Source of the DNA: Scytonema sp. UIC 10036
GTDB taxonomy: Bacteria; Cyanobacteriota; Cyanobacteriia; Cyanobacteriales; Nostocaceae
Direction: 5' to 3'
DNA length: 64,000 nt
Assembly (NCBI RefSeq): GCF_009725235.1
Contig: NZ_WJFC01000059.1
Location: forward strand, 1 to 64,000
The notes under the pieces are model-generated. The model made no database searches. It had not been told where the DNA came from and saw nothing but the letters and a program-made list of their open reading frames with translations. Shown piece after piece: positions 48,046-57,585 of the stretch. Every line of letters starts with the position of its first letter. Positions within the stretch are counted from its first letter, which is position 1. The position numbers and the translations under genes were made by a program.

Positions 48046-51000
48046 CTAAATACCAACTTTGCTGTTGTTACTAACAACTACAGCTTCTTTCAATTGTTGA
48101 CCTGAACTTGGTGATGATGGTTTGCGCCCGGAAATATCACGCAACAATCCCATAAGGGCGGGAACTACTGTTGGTGTCAGAATAGTGGAGAACGCTAAAC
48201 CACCTGTGAGCACAACGCCCAACCCTTGATACAGTTCCGCACCTTGACCTGGTACAACTGCTAGGGGTAACATACCAAGCACACTGGTACCTGCTGACAT
48301 AAAGATAGCTCGCAAGCGATCGCGTGTCGCATTGTACAAAGAGTCATCGTAATCTTGCCCCTCGTCTTGCTGCAACTGCAATGCCCTGTCTACCAGCAAA
48401 ATTGCATTGTTCACTACGACACCCGTTAGAATAATAAAGCCCAGTGCCGTAATCATATCCATAGGTACAATCAAACCGGGAATGCGGTTGGCAACCACCA
48501 AACTCAACAATGCACCACTCATCCCCATGGGTATAGTTGCCATAATCACAACTGGGTAAAGGAAAGAACGATACAGCGCTACCAGCAACAGGTACGTAAT
48601 CAACAAGGAAAGTACAAAAGCAGCTGCCAACTGAGAAACTGTTTCTGCCAATCTATCTGCAGAACCAGCGAGTTCTATACGAAACCCAGCAGGTAAACTA
48701 GCTCGTAAGGGTTCTAATATTTCATCCTCCGTTCTCTGTACTAAAGCGCCAAGCGGTGCATCTGATGCTAGGGACACCGTCAGGGTAATGGAACGCTCTA
48801 AGTCCACGTGGTTAATCACGTCAAACCCTGTTGTCTCGTTCACTTGTGCAACATCACTGAGCTGTACCTGTTGACCGCGAGTTGTGTAAATGGGCAGTTG
48901 GCGCAGTTGTTCTGGTGTCTGCACAAAAGTATTCTTTAACTCTACCGATACATCTAACTCTTCTTTCCCATCAATAAAATCTGAGGCAATACGACCGCCC
49001 AATGCAGATTCTACCATTGTTCCGACTTCAGCCTCAGATAAACCTACCTCAGACAATCTTTCTCGATTGGGAACAACTTGAAGTTCTGCAGAGCCAGCAA
49101 CAAAGTTGGTACGAACGTTCCGAACTCCTGTATAGTCTCGCAATTTTGTCGTAACTTGTTTTTCCAACTCGCTCAATTGTTCCAAATCGGAACCAACAAT
49201 TTGAATTTCAAACTCCTTTCCCGGATCTTGAAAGATGGAGAACCGAGTGGGAATCAGGAAGCGATAGCCGACAAAGTTGTTACTTTGAGATCTCATGCGC
49301 TCCACCATTTCAGCCAGTCCACTGCTTGTCGCAAATTCTGGCTTTAAAGTTGCTGCAATTCCTCGTCTTCCAGGACGCTCAATAAATAAGACGTTCTGAA
49401 TTTCTGGTTGCGCTCTAAGAAAATTTCTCGCTGGTTCTGAAATGCGGATGGATTCTTCAACACTTGTACCAGGTAGCGGCTCCGCTATCCAAAACACTAA
49501 GTTCCGGTTTCCTTCAGGCAAATAGTCAGCAGGTGGTAATAGAAAAATACTGGTTACCAATAAAGCAATTGGAATAGATAAAATCAACAACCTTCTTCCC
49601 AATCTTCTTCGCCCTAATGACCAACTAACAGTTGATGCAAGGAAAGATTCTAACTTGCCTTGTAGAAGGCGAAAAATTGCCGATGTATAAAAGACAGCAT
49701 ATTCAATTTTGGAAACCGCGCTGACAGTTGACTGTTGACGGTTAACCCTTAACAGCGAACTGTCATCCTGAAGCATTTGCATCGCCTCTGACTGTTTGAG
49801 GAACAATCCAGAGAGCATGGGTACAAGGGTTAGGGCTGCAAAAAGGGAGAATAAAGAAGAACAGGAGAGAGCGATCGCCATATCAGCAAATAATTGTCCG
49901 GCTTCCCCCTGAACTAACACCAGTGGAAAGAACACCACCACGTTTGTGAGGGTAGAACCGAGCATTGCACCCCAAACTTCCTGCGTTCCTTCAATCGCAG
50001 CTTTCATGGGAGTTTTACCCCGTTGCATGTGAGTAAACACGTTCTCAATCACAACAATGGCATTATCTACCACCATCCCCACAGCAAACGCTAACCCAGC
50101 CAAACTAATAATGTTGAGCGATCGCCCCAACATTGCCATCACTATAAATACTGTCACCAGTGTGGTAGGAATGGTCAGAGCAATTACTGCAACTGTTCGC
50201 ATGGAACCGAGAAACAGCACGAGAACTATTGTTGCTAGCAATGCACCACTCACCAAGTTCCCCTGTACTAGGGCAACCGATTGATTGATATATTCGTTCT
50301 CATCGTAGTTGTAGACAAAACGAATCTCTTCACCAGCACGGTCAAATTGCTGTTCCAATTCTGCTAGTGTTGCCCGAATTCCCTTAGAAACTTCCGGCAC
50401 ATTTGCTCCTACTCGCCGGATAATGCCCATGGCAACTGTAGAATTGTTGTTAAATACTAGAGCGCTGTCTAGGGGCTTGCGACCCATTTGTACTTGTGCG
50501 ACATCTCGCAAGTACACTGTACCTGAGTTGTCTCGTCGCAAAATGAATCCCTCGATTTGCTCCAGTCGCTGCGAACGACTCACGGTACGAACTCGATATT
50601 CTCGCCTACCGAGAACTAAGGGACCACCTCGGATATCGCGATTGTTCTCTCGCAAAACTCGAACAACATCACCAATTGTGAGATTGCGATCGGCTAGGGC
50701 TTTGGGGTCAACTCTGACCTCTACTTCTCTTTCTCTTCCTCCGGGAATGATGAACTGCCCTACCCCTTCAACTCGCCGCAGTCGGGGTACAATTGTGTCT
50801 TCCACAAGGTCGCGATAGTGGTCGGGGTCACTCTTGAATCCGGGTTTAGGAGTGAGAGCAACCCACATCATTGGTGAATTGTTACCGCCTACGAGTTCCA
50901 CATCTGATTCATTGGCTTCTTCTGGAAGGTCTTGTACTTGCTGCAATTTGTTAATGACATCGACAAGACGCCCGTTCACATCACTGTTCCATGTGAACTC

Positions 51001-51279
51001 CAAAGTGATGCTGCTAATTCCCGCACGCGAACTACTTGTAATTTCCTGTACCCCTAGAACTTCCTCCATCCGTTCCTCAATCGGTCGGGTAATGAGGTCT
51101 TCCACTTCTGAGGGAGCTGCACCAGGATATGAGGTCGTGATGGTAATTTCTGGGCGATCGCCTCCTGGTTGTAATTCTAAAGGTAGATTTAAGAGCGAAA
51201 GCACGCCAAAGAGGGCTAACAAACAAAATAGTACAAAAGTACCGTGACGCCAGCGAACAGCAGTTTCTATGAAGTTCAT
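48046..51279 (-). CDS. RND efflux pump, inner membrane transporter
   Basis: 1,077 residues, full RND size. Opens MNFIETAVRWRHGTFVLFCL, with porter-domain PGAAPSEVEDLITRPIEE, twelve membrane segments, GLAFAVGMVVDNAIVVIENV in TM4 and GVVVNNAILLVDRAL near TM10. The TM4 motif has a single Asp rather than the DD pair of AcrB, suggesting a hydrophobe/metal or generic HAE group member; substrate not clear. Downstream of its fusion protein in an operon. Confidence 0.9.
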   Translation of the reverse strand: MNFIETAVRWRHGTFVLFCLLALFGVLSLLNLPLELQPGGDRPEITITTSYPGAAPSEVEDLITRPIEERMEEVLGVQEITSSSRAGISSITLEFTWNSDVNGRLVDVINKLQQVQDLPEEANESDVELVGGNNSPMMWVALTPKPGFKSDPDHYRDLVEDTIVPRLRRVEGVGQFIIPGGREREVEVRVDPKALADRNLTIGDVVRVLRENNRDIRGGPLVLGRREYRVRTVSRSQRLEQIEGFILRRDNSGTVYLRDVAQVQMGRKPLDSALVFNNNSTVAMGIIRRVGANVPEVSKGIRATLAELEQQFDRAGEEIRFVYNYDENEYINQSVALVQGNLVSGALLATIVLVLFLGSMRTVAVIALTIPTTLVTVFIVMAMLGRSLNIISLAGLAFAVGMVVDNAIVVIENVFTHMQRGKTPMKAAIEGTQEVWGAMLGSTLTNVVVFFPLVLVQGEAGQLFADMAIALSCSSLFSLFAALTLVPMLSGLFLKQSEAMQMLQDDSSLLRVNRQQSTVSAVSKIEYAVFYTSAIFRLLQGKLESFLASTVSWSLGRRRLGRRLLILSIPIALLVTSIFLLPPADYLPEGNRNLVFWIAEPLPGTSVEESIRISEPARNFLRAQPEIQNVLFIERPGRRGIAATLKPEFATSSGLAEMVERMRSQSNNFVGYRFLIPTRFSIFQDPGKEFEIQIVGSDLEQLSELEKQVTTKLRDYTGVRNVRTNFVAGSAELQVVPNRERLSEVGLSEAEVGTMVESALGGRIASDFIDGKEELDVSVELKNTFVQTPEQLRQLPIYTTRGQQVQLSDVAQVNETTGFDVINHVDLERSITLTVSLASDAPLGALVQRTEDEILEPLRASLPAGFRIELAGSADRLAETVSQLAAAFVLSLLITYLLLVALYRSFLYPVVIMATIPMGMSGALLSLVVANRIPGLIVPMDMITALGFIILTGVVVNNAILLVDRALQLQQDEGQDYDDSLYNATRDRLRAIFMSAGTSVLGMLPLAVVPGQGAELYQGLGVVLTGGLAFSTILTPTVVPALMGLLRDISGRKPSSPSSGQQLKEAVVVSNNSKVGI

Positions 51280-51282
51280 GTC

Positions 51283-52623
51283 CTATCGCTCCATAACCTT
51301 TACGGCTGCACCATCACTTAAACCATCCCCACCTTTTAAAACAATGGGTTGTCCGGCTTTCAATTGTGGGTGAGAAATAGCAACTTTTTCTCCCATGTCA
51401 GTCACCAGTTCCACTTCATGCTGCTTGGCTTTACCATCAGCAACTGTAAAAACAAGCCACTGGTTTTGACGGCGTGTAATAGCATCACGAGATACAACAA
51501 AGCTCGGTGTATTTGCTGGTAATTCCAGATTTCCTGTCACCGCCATCCCCGGTAACAAGCCAGAAGGCGGATTGTTCAACCGTACTCTCACCCGTTGGCG
51601 TCTTGATGCTGTATCAGCTGCGGGAACGACTCCTGTTATCTGAGCGCGACCCCGCCATTGAGGTAAAGCTCGCGCTGACAGTTCTACCGTATTTCCAGGC
51701 GTAACGTTACCACTAAGTTCTTCTGGCAATTCTAAGAAGATATCAAGTCTATCTCCTGCTACTAAGCTGACAATTTGACCTCCATTTTGTACTAAGTCGC
51801 CAGAACTCACCAATCTTTGTTGTACGACACCACCTGAGAGTGCTTGAATGCGCGTTCTTTGCAGGGCAAGCCGAGCCTGATTGAGGACTGCAGTAGCGGC
51901 GGCTACGTTGGCTCGTTGCGCGTCAATTTCTTCACGGGTAGGACCTGCTTTTGCTTCTGCTAAAGTTGCTTCTGCTGCTAGCCGTTCGCCTTTTGCATTA
52001 TCCAATCCTGCTTGAGCTTCTACTAACAACCTTTTAGCAAGAGCACCTTGTTGCACGAGATCGGTGGAACGTTGCAGGTTATCTTGTGCTTCTTTCTCTC
52101 GTGCTACGGCAGAACTTAAGGCTGCTTGACGCTGGGCAACGATTTCAGGACGAGTCCCTACTTCGAGTCTTGCGAGGGTACTGCGTTGTTGTGCTAACTG
52201 TGCTTGTGCTTGTGAAACCGCAAGGCGCTGATCGGTATCATCTAATATAGCTACAGTCATTCCAGGAGTAATGCGATCGCCTGGTTGCACTAACACTTGT
52301 CGAATCACACCGCTTGTCTGTGCTCGAATAGTTGCTTGTTGGGTAGACTCTACCTGACCCAAAAGTTGAATGCGTCTTGTTCCTGTCCCTGGAGAGAGTT
52401 GTACAACTTCCACTGGACGGGGCGGTGGTGTTTTAGCAGCTGGTGGTTTGGATGCAACAGTTGCAGGAGAAAACACTCGCCAAAGCACAAAACCAGATCC
52501 TGTTAATGAAAGTACTAGCAATATCCACAGCCAATTTCTTTTAGGACGAGAAGACTTCGGGTTGAGTTGTGCGGGAGTATCTGGTTGATTATCTGTAGTA
52601 ATTTCAGGTTCAACAGTTTTCAT
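51283..52623 (-). CDS. RND membrane fusion protein
   Basis: 446 residues: one N-terminal membrane segment (NWLWILLVLSLTGSGFVLW), Pro-rich linker, barrel-sandwich halves with VESTQQATIRAQTSGVIRQVLVQPGD, a long coiled coil (about 140-260, Ala/Gln-rich), then the beta barrel. Three bases precede the RND gene start, so both are co-translated. It bridges the pump to an outer membrane TolC protein, not encoded here. Confidence 0.9.
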   Translation of the reverse strand: MKTVEPEITTDNQPDTPAQLNPKSSRPKRNWLWILLVLSLTGSGFVLWRVFSPATVASKPPAAKTPPPRPVEVVQLSPGTGTRRIQLLGQVESTQQATIRAQTSGVIRQVLVQPGDRITPGMTVAILDDTDQRLAVSQAQAQLAQQRSTLARLEVGTRPEIVAQRQAALSSAVAREKEAQDNLQRSTDLVQQGALAKRLLVEAQAGLDNAKGERLAAEATLAEAKAGPTREEIDAQRANVAAATAVLNQARLALQRTRIQALSGGVVQQRLVSSGDLVQNGGQIVSLVAGDRLDIFLELPEELSGNVTPGNTVELSARALPQWRGRAQITGVVPAADTASRRQRVRVRLNNPPSGLLPGMAVTGNLELPANTPSFVVSRDAITRRQNQWLVFTVADGKAKQHEVELVTDMGEKVAISHPQLKAGQPIVLKGGDGLSDGAAVKVMER

Positions 52624-52629
52624 AATTTG

Positions 52630-52692
52630 TGAGTGGTTAGTGGTTAGTGGTTAGTGGTTAGTTGCTACTCACTGGTCACTGGTCACTGGGCA
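52630..52692. repeat. GTTAGTG heptamer repeats
   Basis: Tandem GGTTAGTG units and GGTCACTG units, as in cyanobacterial short tandemly repeated sequences. Similar units occur before ftsH at 57401 and 57537. Confidence 0.6.
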
Positions 52693-52705
52693 CGAAAAAT
52701 TTTGA

Positions 52706-52761
52706 GTAGGTAGGGCATTGGCCACCAAGCAAGACTCTGTGGTGGCCAATGCCCTACCTAC
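52706..52761. repeat. 22-bp perfect inverted repeat
   Basis: Arms at 52706-52727 (GTAGGTAGGGCATTGGCC...) and 52740-52761 are perfect complements with a 12-base loop. It lies between the methyltransferase and the fusion protein gene, so RNA from the operon would contain a very stable hairpin that may end or separate the transcripts. Confidence 0.7.
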
Positions 52762-52772
52762 TGGGTTACGAA

Positions 52773-53459
52773 TTAACTGCTAAGATTTCCTTGGGGGTTA
52801 GTTGTGCTTTTTGCTGGAATTGTCCAGTAGTAAATGGTTCTACCATCCACTTGCAATGTTTTCTCTGGTTTCCAGTCACCCATATCGAAGGCATGAGATA
52901 CGATGCGGGTACCGGGTTTGAGTTGCTTAAACAATAGCGGTCTTAACTTAACATTAAGTTCGGGTAACAAGTAGAGAGTTACCACTGTTGCTTCACTAAA
53001 GTCAGTGGTAAAAAGGTCTTCTTGGCGGAACGTTACCTTGTCGGTTACTCCTGCCTTTTTCGCGTTCTCGTTAGCCTCTTTGATACGTTCTGAGTCAATA
53101 TCTATACCAACGCCTCTGGTTCCAAATTTTTTGGCGGCGGTGATGGGAATCCGTCCATCACCACTGCCTAGGTCATACAGAACGTCATTTTTAGTTACCT
53201 TTGCGACTTCCAGCATTTTATCTACCACTTCTGGTGGTGTCGGTACATAGACCACATCAGGTTGCTTTTGTGCTGTTTCAGTTGTAGGAGAGGACTGCTG
53301 AACTTCAACAGCAGAGGAAGATGTCTCGCTTTTTTCTTGAGAACTGATTTCTTGCGGACTACAACTCGCTAGCATTAGGCTACTGACACTAACAGCTGTT
53401 AAGAATACTTTGAAGAACGATTGCGATTGCCCAAAGGGCAGCAGCAAAGCTGAACGCAT
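52773..53459 (-). CDS. Lipoprotein with SAM-dependent methyltransferase domain
   Basis: 228 residues. A signal peptide with lipobox SLMLASC (Cys near residue 33) and a Ser/Glu-rich linker precede a class I methyltransferase: DVLYDLGSGDGRIPITAAKKFG (SAM motif I), GVGIDIDSERI (motif II) and VTLYLLPELN. Such exported methyltransferase-like proteins exist in bacteria, but what SAM source they would use outside the cytoplasm is unclear. Same strand as the RND genes and 18 bp from the permease gene. Confidence 0.75.
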   Translation of the reverse strand: MRSALLLPFGQSQSFFKVFLTAVSVSSLMLASCSPQEISSQEKSETSSSAVEVQQSSPTTETAQKQPDVVYVPTPPEVVDKMLEVAKVTKNDVLYDLGSGDGRIPITAAKKFGTRGVGIDIDSERIKEANENAKKAGVTDKVTFRQEDLFTTDFSEATVVTLYLLPELNVKLRPLLFKQLKPGTRIVSHAFDMGDWKPEKTLQVDGRTIYYWTIPAKSTTNPQGNLSS

Positions 53460-53477
53460 AATACTTTCTCCATTCGC

Positions 53478-54842
53478 TTACAAGTTTGTGGAAGTAGAAC
53501 GTTTGCGGTTAAAAAACAACAACGGAATACCCGTTAGTAGGACTACGACACCAAGGGTGCCTCCAATACCTGCGTAAGTTACGCTTGAGTAAAGTAGGTA
53601 AGCACAAATGACGCAAAATAGCAACGGTATTAAGGGATAAGCAGGTACGTGGAAAGGACGGGGCACATCTGGTTCTCTATAACGCAGGACAAGCAGTGCC
53701 ACTCCAGACAGCAGAAAAAAGAACCAAAATACAGGAGCTGTATAGTCTACCATTGTTGCAAATCCTTTGCGTGTTGCCGCACCAAGTATGACTAGCCCCA
53801 GAGAAATTGCCCCTTGAACTAATAATGCATTAATTGGGGTACTTCTGTGCTCTTGCCACCGTCCCATAAAGCCAAATATGGAAAAGTCCTGCCCTAAGGC
53901 ATAGTTCGTCCGTGCTCCAGTAAAAATAGTTGCATTGGCGGCACCTAAGGCTGAGACTGCAACGAGAACACTCACAAACCTTGCGCCATTTTCTCCCACA
54001 GCGCGACGCATCAAATCGGCGGCTGGTGCTTCCGATCCTGCCAAGCCTGCCAATCCCAAACCTTGTAGGTATGCGAAATTAATTAACAAATATATCACTG
54101 TGATGAGAGCAATACTGCCTAAGAGCACCCGTACCATGTTACGTTTGCCTTGGCGTACTTCTGCTGAAATGTAGGCAGCTTCATTCCAGCCACCATAAGT
54201 CAGGAGTACAAAAACCATTGCCAACCCTAATTGCGTTTGGGGAGGTGTTGCTGTTGTATTGCTTGCTACCACAGGTTTGGCGAAAGCAATACCAAAAATG
54301 ACAACGAGCAGCAACCCCAAAACTTTTGCTATTGTGAGCCAGTTTTGTGTGCGCTTACCTTGCTGCACGCCGAGAACGTTCAAACCTGTAAGACAAAGGA
54401 CTACCCCTGCGGCGTAAATTGCTGACGAGTATTCTCCCAAACGCAGCAATTGTGAAGCATAATCCCCAAACACAAACGCCATGAGAACAATGGAACCTGT
54501 TTGGATGACAGTCATTCTTGCCCAAGCAAAGAGAAACGCGGGGATTTTACCAAAAGCACGCAGTAGGTAATGATAAGTTCCACCAGCATGGGGATAGGCT
54601 GTTGTCAATTCCGCATAGCAAAGAGCACCTATGAGGGACATCCCCCCACCAAGTAACCACACTAACAGTGCGACTCCTGTATTTGCCGTATTTCCCGCCA
54701 CTAAGGCAGGGGTTTGAAAGATGCCTGCACCTACTACCATACCTACAATCAAGGCGATCGCATCAATGGTTGAAAGTGTAGGTTTTGGTGCTGATACTTT
54801 TGTTACCATAAAATCCGTAACCTGGATATTTCCGGTCATCAA
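53478..54842 (-). CDS. APC family amino acid permease
   Basis: 454 residues from 54842; an alternative start at 54809 (MVTKVSAP) would remove eleven residues. Twelve membrane segments; segment 1 reads IDAIALIVGMVVGAGIFQTPALVAG, a typical GxGIF helix break, and segment 6-8 follow APC/LAT patterns (GGWNEAAYISAEVRQGKRNM). It transports amino acids or amines. It starts the leftward four-gene cluster with the methyltransferase and RND genes. Confidence 0.85.
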   Translation of the reverse strand: MMTGNIQVTDFMVTKVSAPKPTLSTIDAIALIVGMVVGAGIFQTPALVAGNTANTGVALLVWLLGGGMSLIGALCYAELTTAYPHAGGTYHYLLRAFGKIPAFLFAWARMTVIQTGSIVLMAFVFGDYASQLLRLGEYSSAIYAAGVVLCLTGLNVLGVQQGKRTQNWLTIAKVLGLLLVVIFGIAFAKPVVASNTTATPPQTQLGLAMVFVLLTYGGWNEAAYISAEVRQGKRNMVRVLLGSIALITVIYLLINFAYLQGLGLAGLAGSEAPAADLMRRAVGENGARFVSVLVAVSALGAANATIFTGARTNYALGQDFSIFGFMGRWQEHRSTPINALLVQGAISLGLVILGAATRKGFATMVDYTAPVFWFFFLLSGVALLVLRYREPDVPRPFHVPAYPLIPLLFCVICAYLLYSSVTYAGIGGTLGVVVLLTGIPLLFFNRKRSTSTNL

Positions 54843-55070
54843 CCAGAAAAAAACATCTTTAAAGCTTAGGTTGCTATGGGACTCGTTTGCAATCTATCTT
54901 CATAGAGACTGGGGACTGGGGGCTAGGGATCGGGAAAAGCTCATTTTGATTTACCTAAGTGTACGAAGATTTCTCGTGATTGTTTAAGTATGGTTAAGCT
55001 ATATGAAATTGTAGTGAAAGTTTTGTGAAAAAAAATTTATATTTAATTTATACTACAAAGCAGCAACTGA

Positions 55071-55115
55071 GGAGGCGGAGCCTCCTTTAAGGCATTCCCA
55101 GCCTGAGGCTGGGAA
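55071..55115. repeat. Two small palindromes (GGAGGCGGAGCCTCC type)
   Basis: GGAGGCGGAGCCTCC and TTCCCAGCC-TGA-GGCTGGGAA lie side by side after the cytochrome b gene end; common cyanobacterial dispersed palindromes that can form mRNA hairpins. Confidence 0.6.
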
Positions 55116-55130
55116 CGAGGTGACAGCCCT

Positions 55131-55724
55131 CTAATCCCGAATCGGTCGTTGATTTTTCAAAAAGTTCACCAACCTCCGGTAGTTTGCCCGCACGACTTTC
55201 CACTGGCTGGCAGTATGTAAAAGGATGAATGCTAAAAATGTGTAAGCAACCCAGAAATGCGAGCTTCGTGCTATACCGATCGTGGCATTATTTTGCGGGA
55301 ACAAGTCTGGTAAAATCAGACCAAAGAATTTGACATTATCACTTTTATATGAGTTAGAGAGAAAAAATCCAGTTATGGGAACCGCCCACATAAAAATATA
55401 GAGACTGGTATGGAGAGAGACTGTTTTGAACCATTGTTTGCTCAACTTCGGCGGACGCTTTGTGTACTTTTTCCACCAAACTTGTAGCAGGATAAATATC
55501 CGTAAAGTCAAGAATGCCATCGTTAGTACTGCAAGAGTTTTATGAAAATCGTAGAGAGAATTTCGGAAAAACACTTCTCTCGGTAGTCTTGCCATAAACG
55601 AACCACTGACAAACAGCACTAAATAGCTACCTGCCATTACCCAGTGCAAAGACATCAGTTGTTTAAACGCAGAGTTGATTCTGGATGGAGCCGTAATTTT
55701 TTTAGCTGGCTGTAGCGTACTCAT
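55131..55724 (-). CDS. Cytochrome b561-like membrane protein
   Basis: 197 residues with four membrane segments and well-placed histidines: FKQLMSLHWVMAGSYLVLF, LYDFHKTLAVLTMAFL, SLHTSLYIFMWAVPITGFF and HFWVAYTFLAFILLHTASQW. This matches the di-heme cytochrome b561/prokaryotic b-type family that moves electrons across the membrane. No dedicated partner is visible. Confidence 0.75.
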   Translation of the reverse strand: MSTLQPAKKITAPSRINSAFKQLMSLHWVMAGSYLVLFVSGSFMARLPREVFFRNSLYDFHKTLAVLTMAFLTLRIFILLQVWWKKYTKRPPKLSKQWFKTVSLHTSLYIFMWAVPITGFFLSNSYKSDNVKFFGLILPDLFPQNNATIGIARSSHFWVAYTFLAFILLHTASQWKVVRANYRRLVNFLKNQRPIRD

Positions 55725-55839
55725 AATATTTAAATATTAATACTTATATGCAGTTATGCTTTACATTTCTTAGTATGTTCGCACTGCATGAATGAGTTAT
55801 GAAACTTTTATGAATATTTTTTTATAATTTCTTGATGTA

Positions 55840-57000
55840 TTACTGGTTTATCGTTCGATCTTCGCCATCTGCTGGGTTTTCTTCGGGTTCTTCGTCTTCT
55901 GCCTTCTCAGAAACCATCACAAACTCAGTTTCTCTCTTGGAATCGTTACCCCATCGATCCAAAACGTCTTTAATCAGGACTTCCTGCACCCAAATTTTAG
56001 CAACAACGGTTAGGGGTAATGCCAAAAACAATCCCAGGAATCCAAAAAATGTGACGAAAAATAACTGGGAAATTAAAGTGATTGCAGGTAGCAGCGAGAC
56101 TTGATGTGCCATGACAACAGGCGTGATAAAGTTACTTTCTACTTGCTGAATGATAAAATAAAGGACGAACACAGCAAGGACTTTCCACGGAGCATCTAGC
56201 AGAGCGATCGCCATAGCAGGTATAACGCTCATGGTAGGGCCAAGGTTGGGAATTAAATTTAAAAATCCTGCTAAAACGCTCAAAGCAAGAGCTGAACGCA
56301 CGCGCAATATTGATAAGCCAATGACACTCATTAGCCCCACGACACTCATGGCAATGAAAGCACCTGTCACCCATCCCTCTAGAGAGACTTCACATTGATC
56401 TAAAATTCCATCAACGCGCCGTCGGTAAAAAGAAGGAAACAATCTTACAAAAACTTTGCGGTAAGCTAAAGGCTCAGATAAAAACATTCCTGTTAGAACT
56501 AACACCAGCAAAATCTTCAGTACAACCTCTAAAGAACCGGAGACAAAAGCGAAGGAACTTCCTACAACACGATTAATTATGGGCTGTGCTTCTTTAATTA
56601 AGGTGTTAATGTCAGGTATATACTGAGTCAGTTGTTGGGGAAGACGATCTCTCAATTGATCCAACCAGGTGTTAAAAAGCTCCAATCCTCTGGGAACTTG
56701 TCTTGTCAGTTCTTGAAACTGGTCTGCAAATGGTGGGACAATTAGCCAGAAAAAGCCGATGACTAAAGCTATAAAGACACTAACCGAAAGCAGTACAGCG
56801 ATTCCGCGCTTAATTCCTGACTGTTGGAATCGGCGAGCCAAACGATTTAAGGTAGTTGCCAATACAACCGCAGCAAATATCAGTAACAGAGCTTCCCGAA
56901 TTTGCCATAAAATATACAAAGCAAGAACAATGGCAATTAAGCCAATCCACTGACCTAAATTCACTCCCAACTCCTGGCCCGTTACGAGCTGTTGTACCAT
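55840..57000 (-). CDS. AI-2E family transporter (YdiK/PerM-like)
   Basis: 386 residues, about eight membrane segments, with the family features LLLIFAAVVLATTLNRLARR, GFFWLIVPPFADQF, and in the C-terminal half GFLNLIPNLGPTMSVIPAMAIALL and QVESNFITPVVMAHQVSLLPA. Members are permeases or sodium/proton antiporters. The acidic, Glu-rich tail (EKAEDEEPEENPADGED) is unconserved. Confidence 0.85.
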   Translation of the reverse strand: MVQQLVTGQELGVNLGQWIGLIAIVLALYILWQIREALLLIFAAVVLATTLNRLARRFQQSGIKRGIAVLLSVSVFIALVIGFFWLIVPPFADQFQELTRQVPRGLELFNTWLDQLRDRLPQQLTQYIPDINTLIKEAQPIINRVVGSSFAFVSGSLEVVLKILLVLVLTGMFLSEPLAYRKVFVRLFPSFYRRRVDGILDQCEVSLEGWVTGAFIAMSVVGLMSVIGLSILRVRSALALSVLAGFLNLIPNLGPTMSVIPAMAIALLDAPWKVLAVFVLYFIIQQVESNFITPVVMAHQVSLLPAITLISQLFFVTFFGFLGLFLALPLTVVAKIWVQEVLIKDVLDRWGNDSKRETEFVMVSEKAEDEEPEENPADGEDRTINQ

Positions 57001-57060
57001 TTAAACAGTTAGTTTTCCAATTCAGTAGCTCAAACAAATGAAACTTAAAATACTTTTAGG

Positions 57061-57110
57061 CTTGTAGTTGCGCTTTAGCGCGCTGAAGCGCAACTACGAA
57101 CATTTTATGT
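57061..57110. repeat. GTAGTTGCGCTTTAGCGCGC palindromic repeat
   Basis: GTAGTTGCGCTTTAGCGCGC followed by GCTGAAGCGCAACTAC forms a hairpin. Third location of this dispersed family. Confidence 0.6.
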
Positions 57111-57139
57111 TTTTTTAGCAAGTCCTTTGACGAGCCGTG

Positions 57140-57328
57140 CTAATTTTCTTTTTGCCTCCAGAGTAAAAAACCCGCCATAATGACGGATGGCAAGAAAACG
57201 ATAATCAAAGCATTAGTCGCTGTCGCCGGAATCAGTGGACTCGTAGAAGCGTACTTAATCAAAACGGAAAGCACGGCGGAGAGAAAAAATACCTTAAACA
57301 CAAATCCAAGCTGATTTTGCATAATCAT
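57140..57328 (-). CDS. Small two-helix membrane protein
   Basis: 62 residues: two membrane segments (FVFKVFFLSAVLSVLIKYA and ALIIVFLPSVIMAGFLLW) joined by a short Pro/Thr loop. Seems like a conserved cyanobacterial small membrane protein, but family and role are not known to me. Confidence 0.5.
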   Translation of the reverse strand: MIMQNQLGFVFKVFFLSAVLSVLIKYASTSPLIPATATNALIIVFLPSVIMAGFLLWRQKEN

Positions 57329-57400
57329 GGCACAAGTACGGCAATTTGCATTGATTTTGTCGTGAAGATACGAAACAAGAGTTTAGCACAATATTAGTTA

Positions 57401-57573
57401 ATAGTTAGTGGTTAGTTGTTAGTGGTTGGTGGAACAAGCACTGGCTACCGTAGAGCCGGTATTACGGCTTAAGAGTTGTCAGTGAATCAGCTAAATTTAC
57501 CCACTACTAACGATGACAGGCGAGACACCTGTCCTACACCACTAACAACTAACCACTAACAACTAACCACTAT
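57401..57573. repeat. Inverted heptamer repeat cluster upstream of ftsH
   Basis: ATAGTTAGTGGTTAGTTGTT at 57401 and its complement (CCACTAACAACTAACCACTA region, 57537-57573) face each other around a 105-bp middle. The right arm ends 13 bp before ftsH, so a promoter or 5' leader probably contains it. Confidence 0.6.
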
Positions 57574-57585
57574 CAAAAAATAAAA

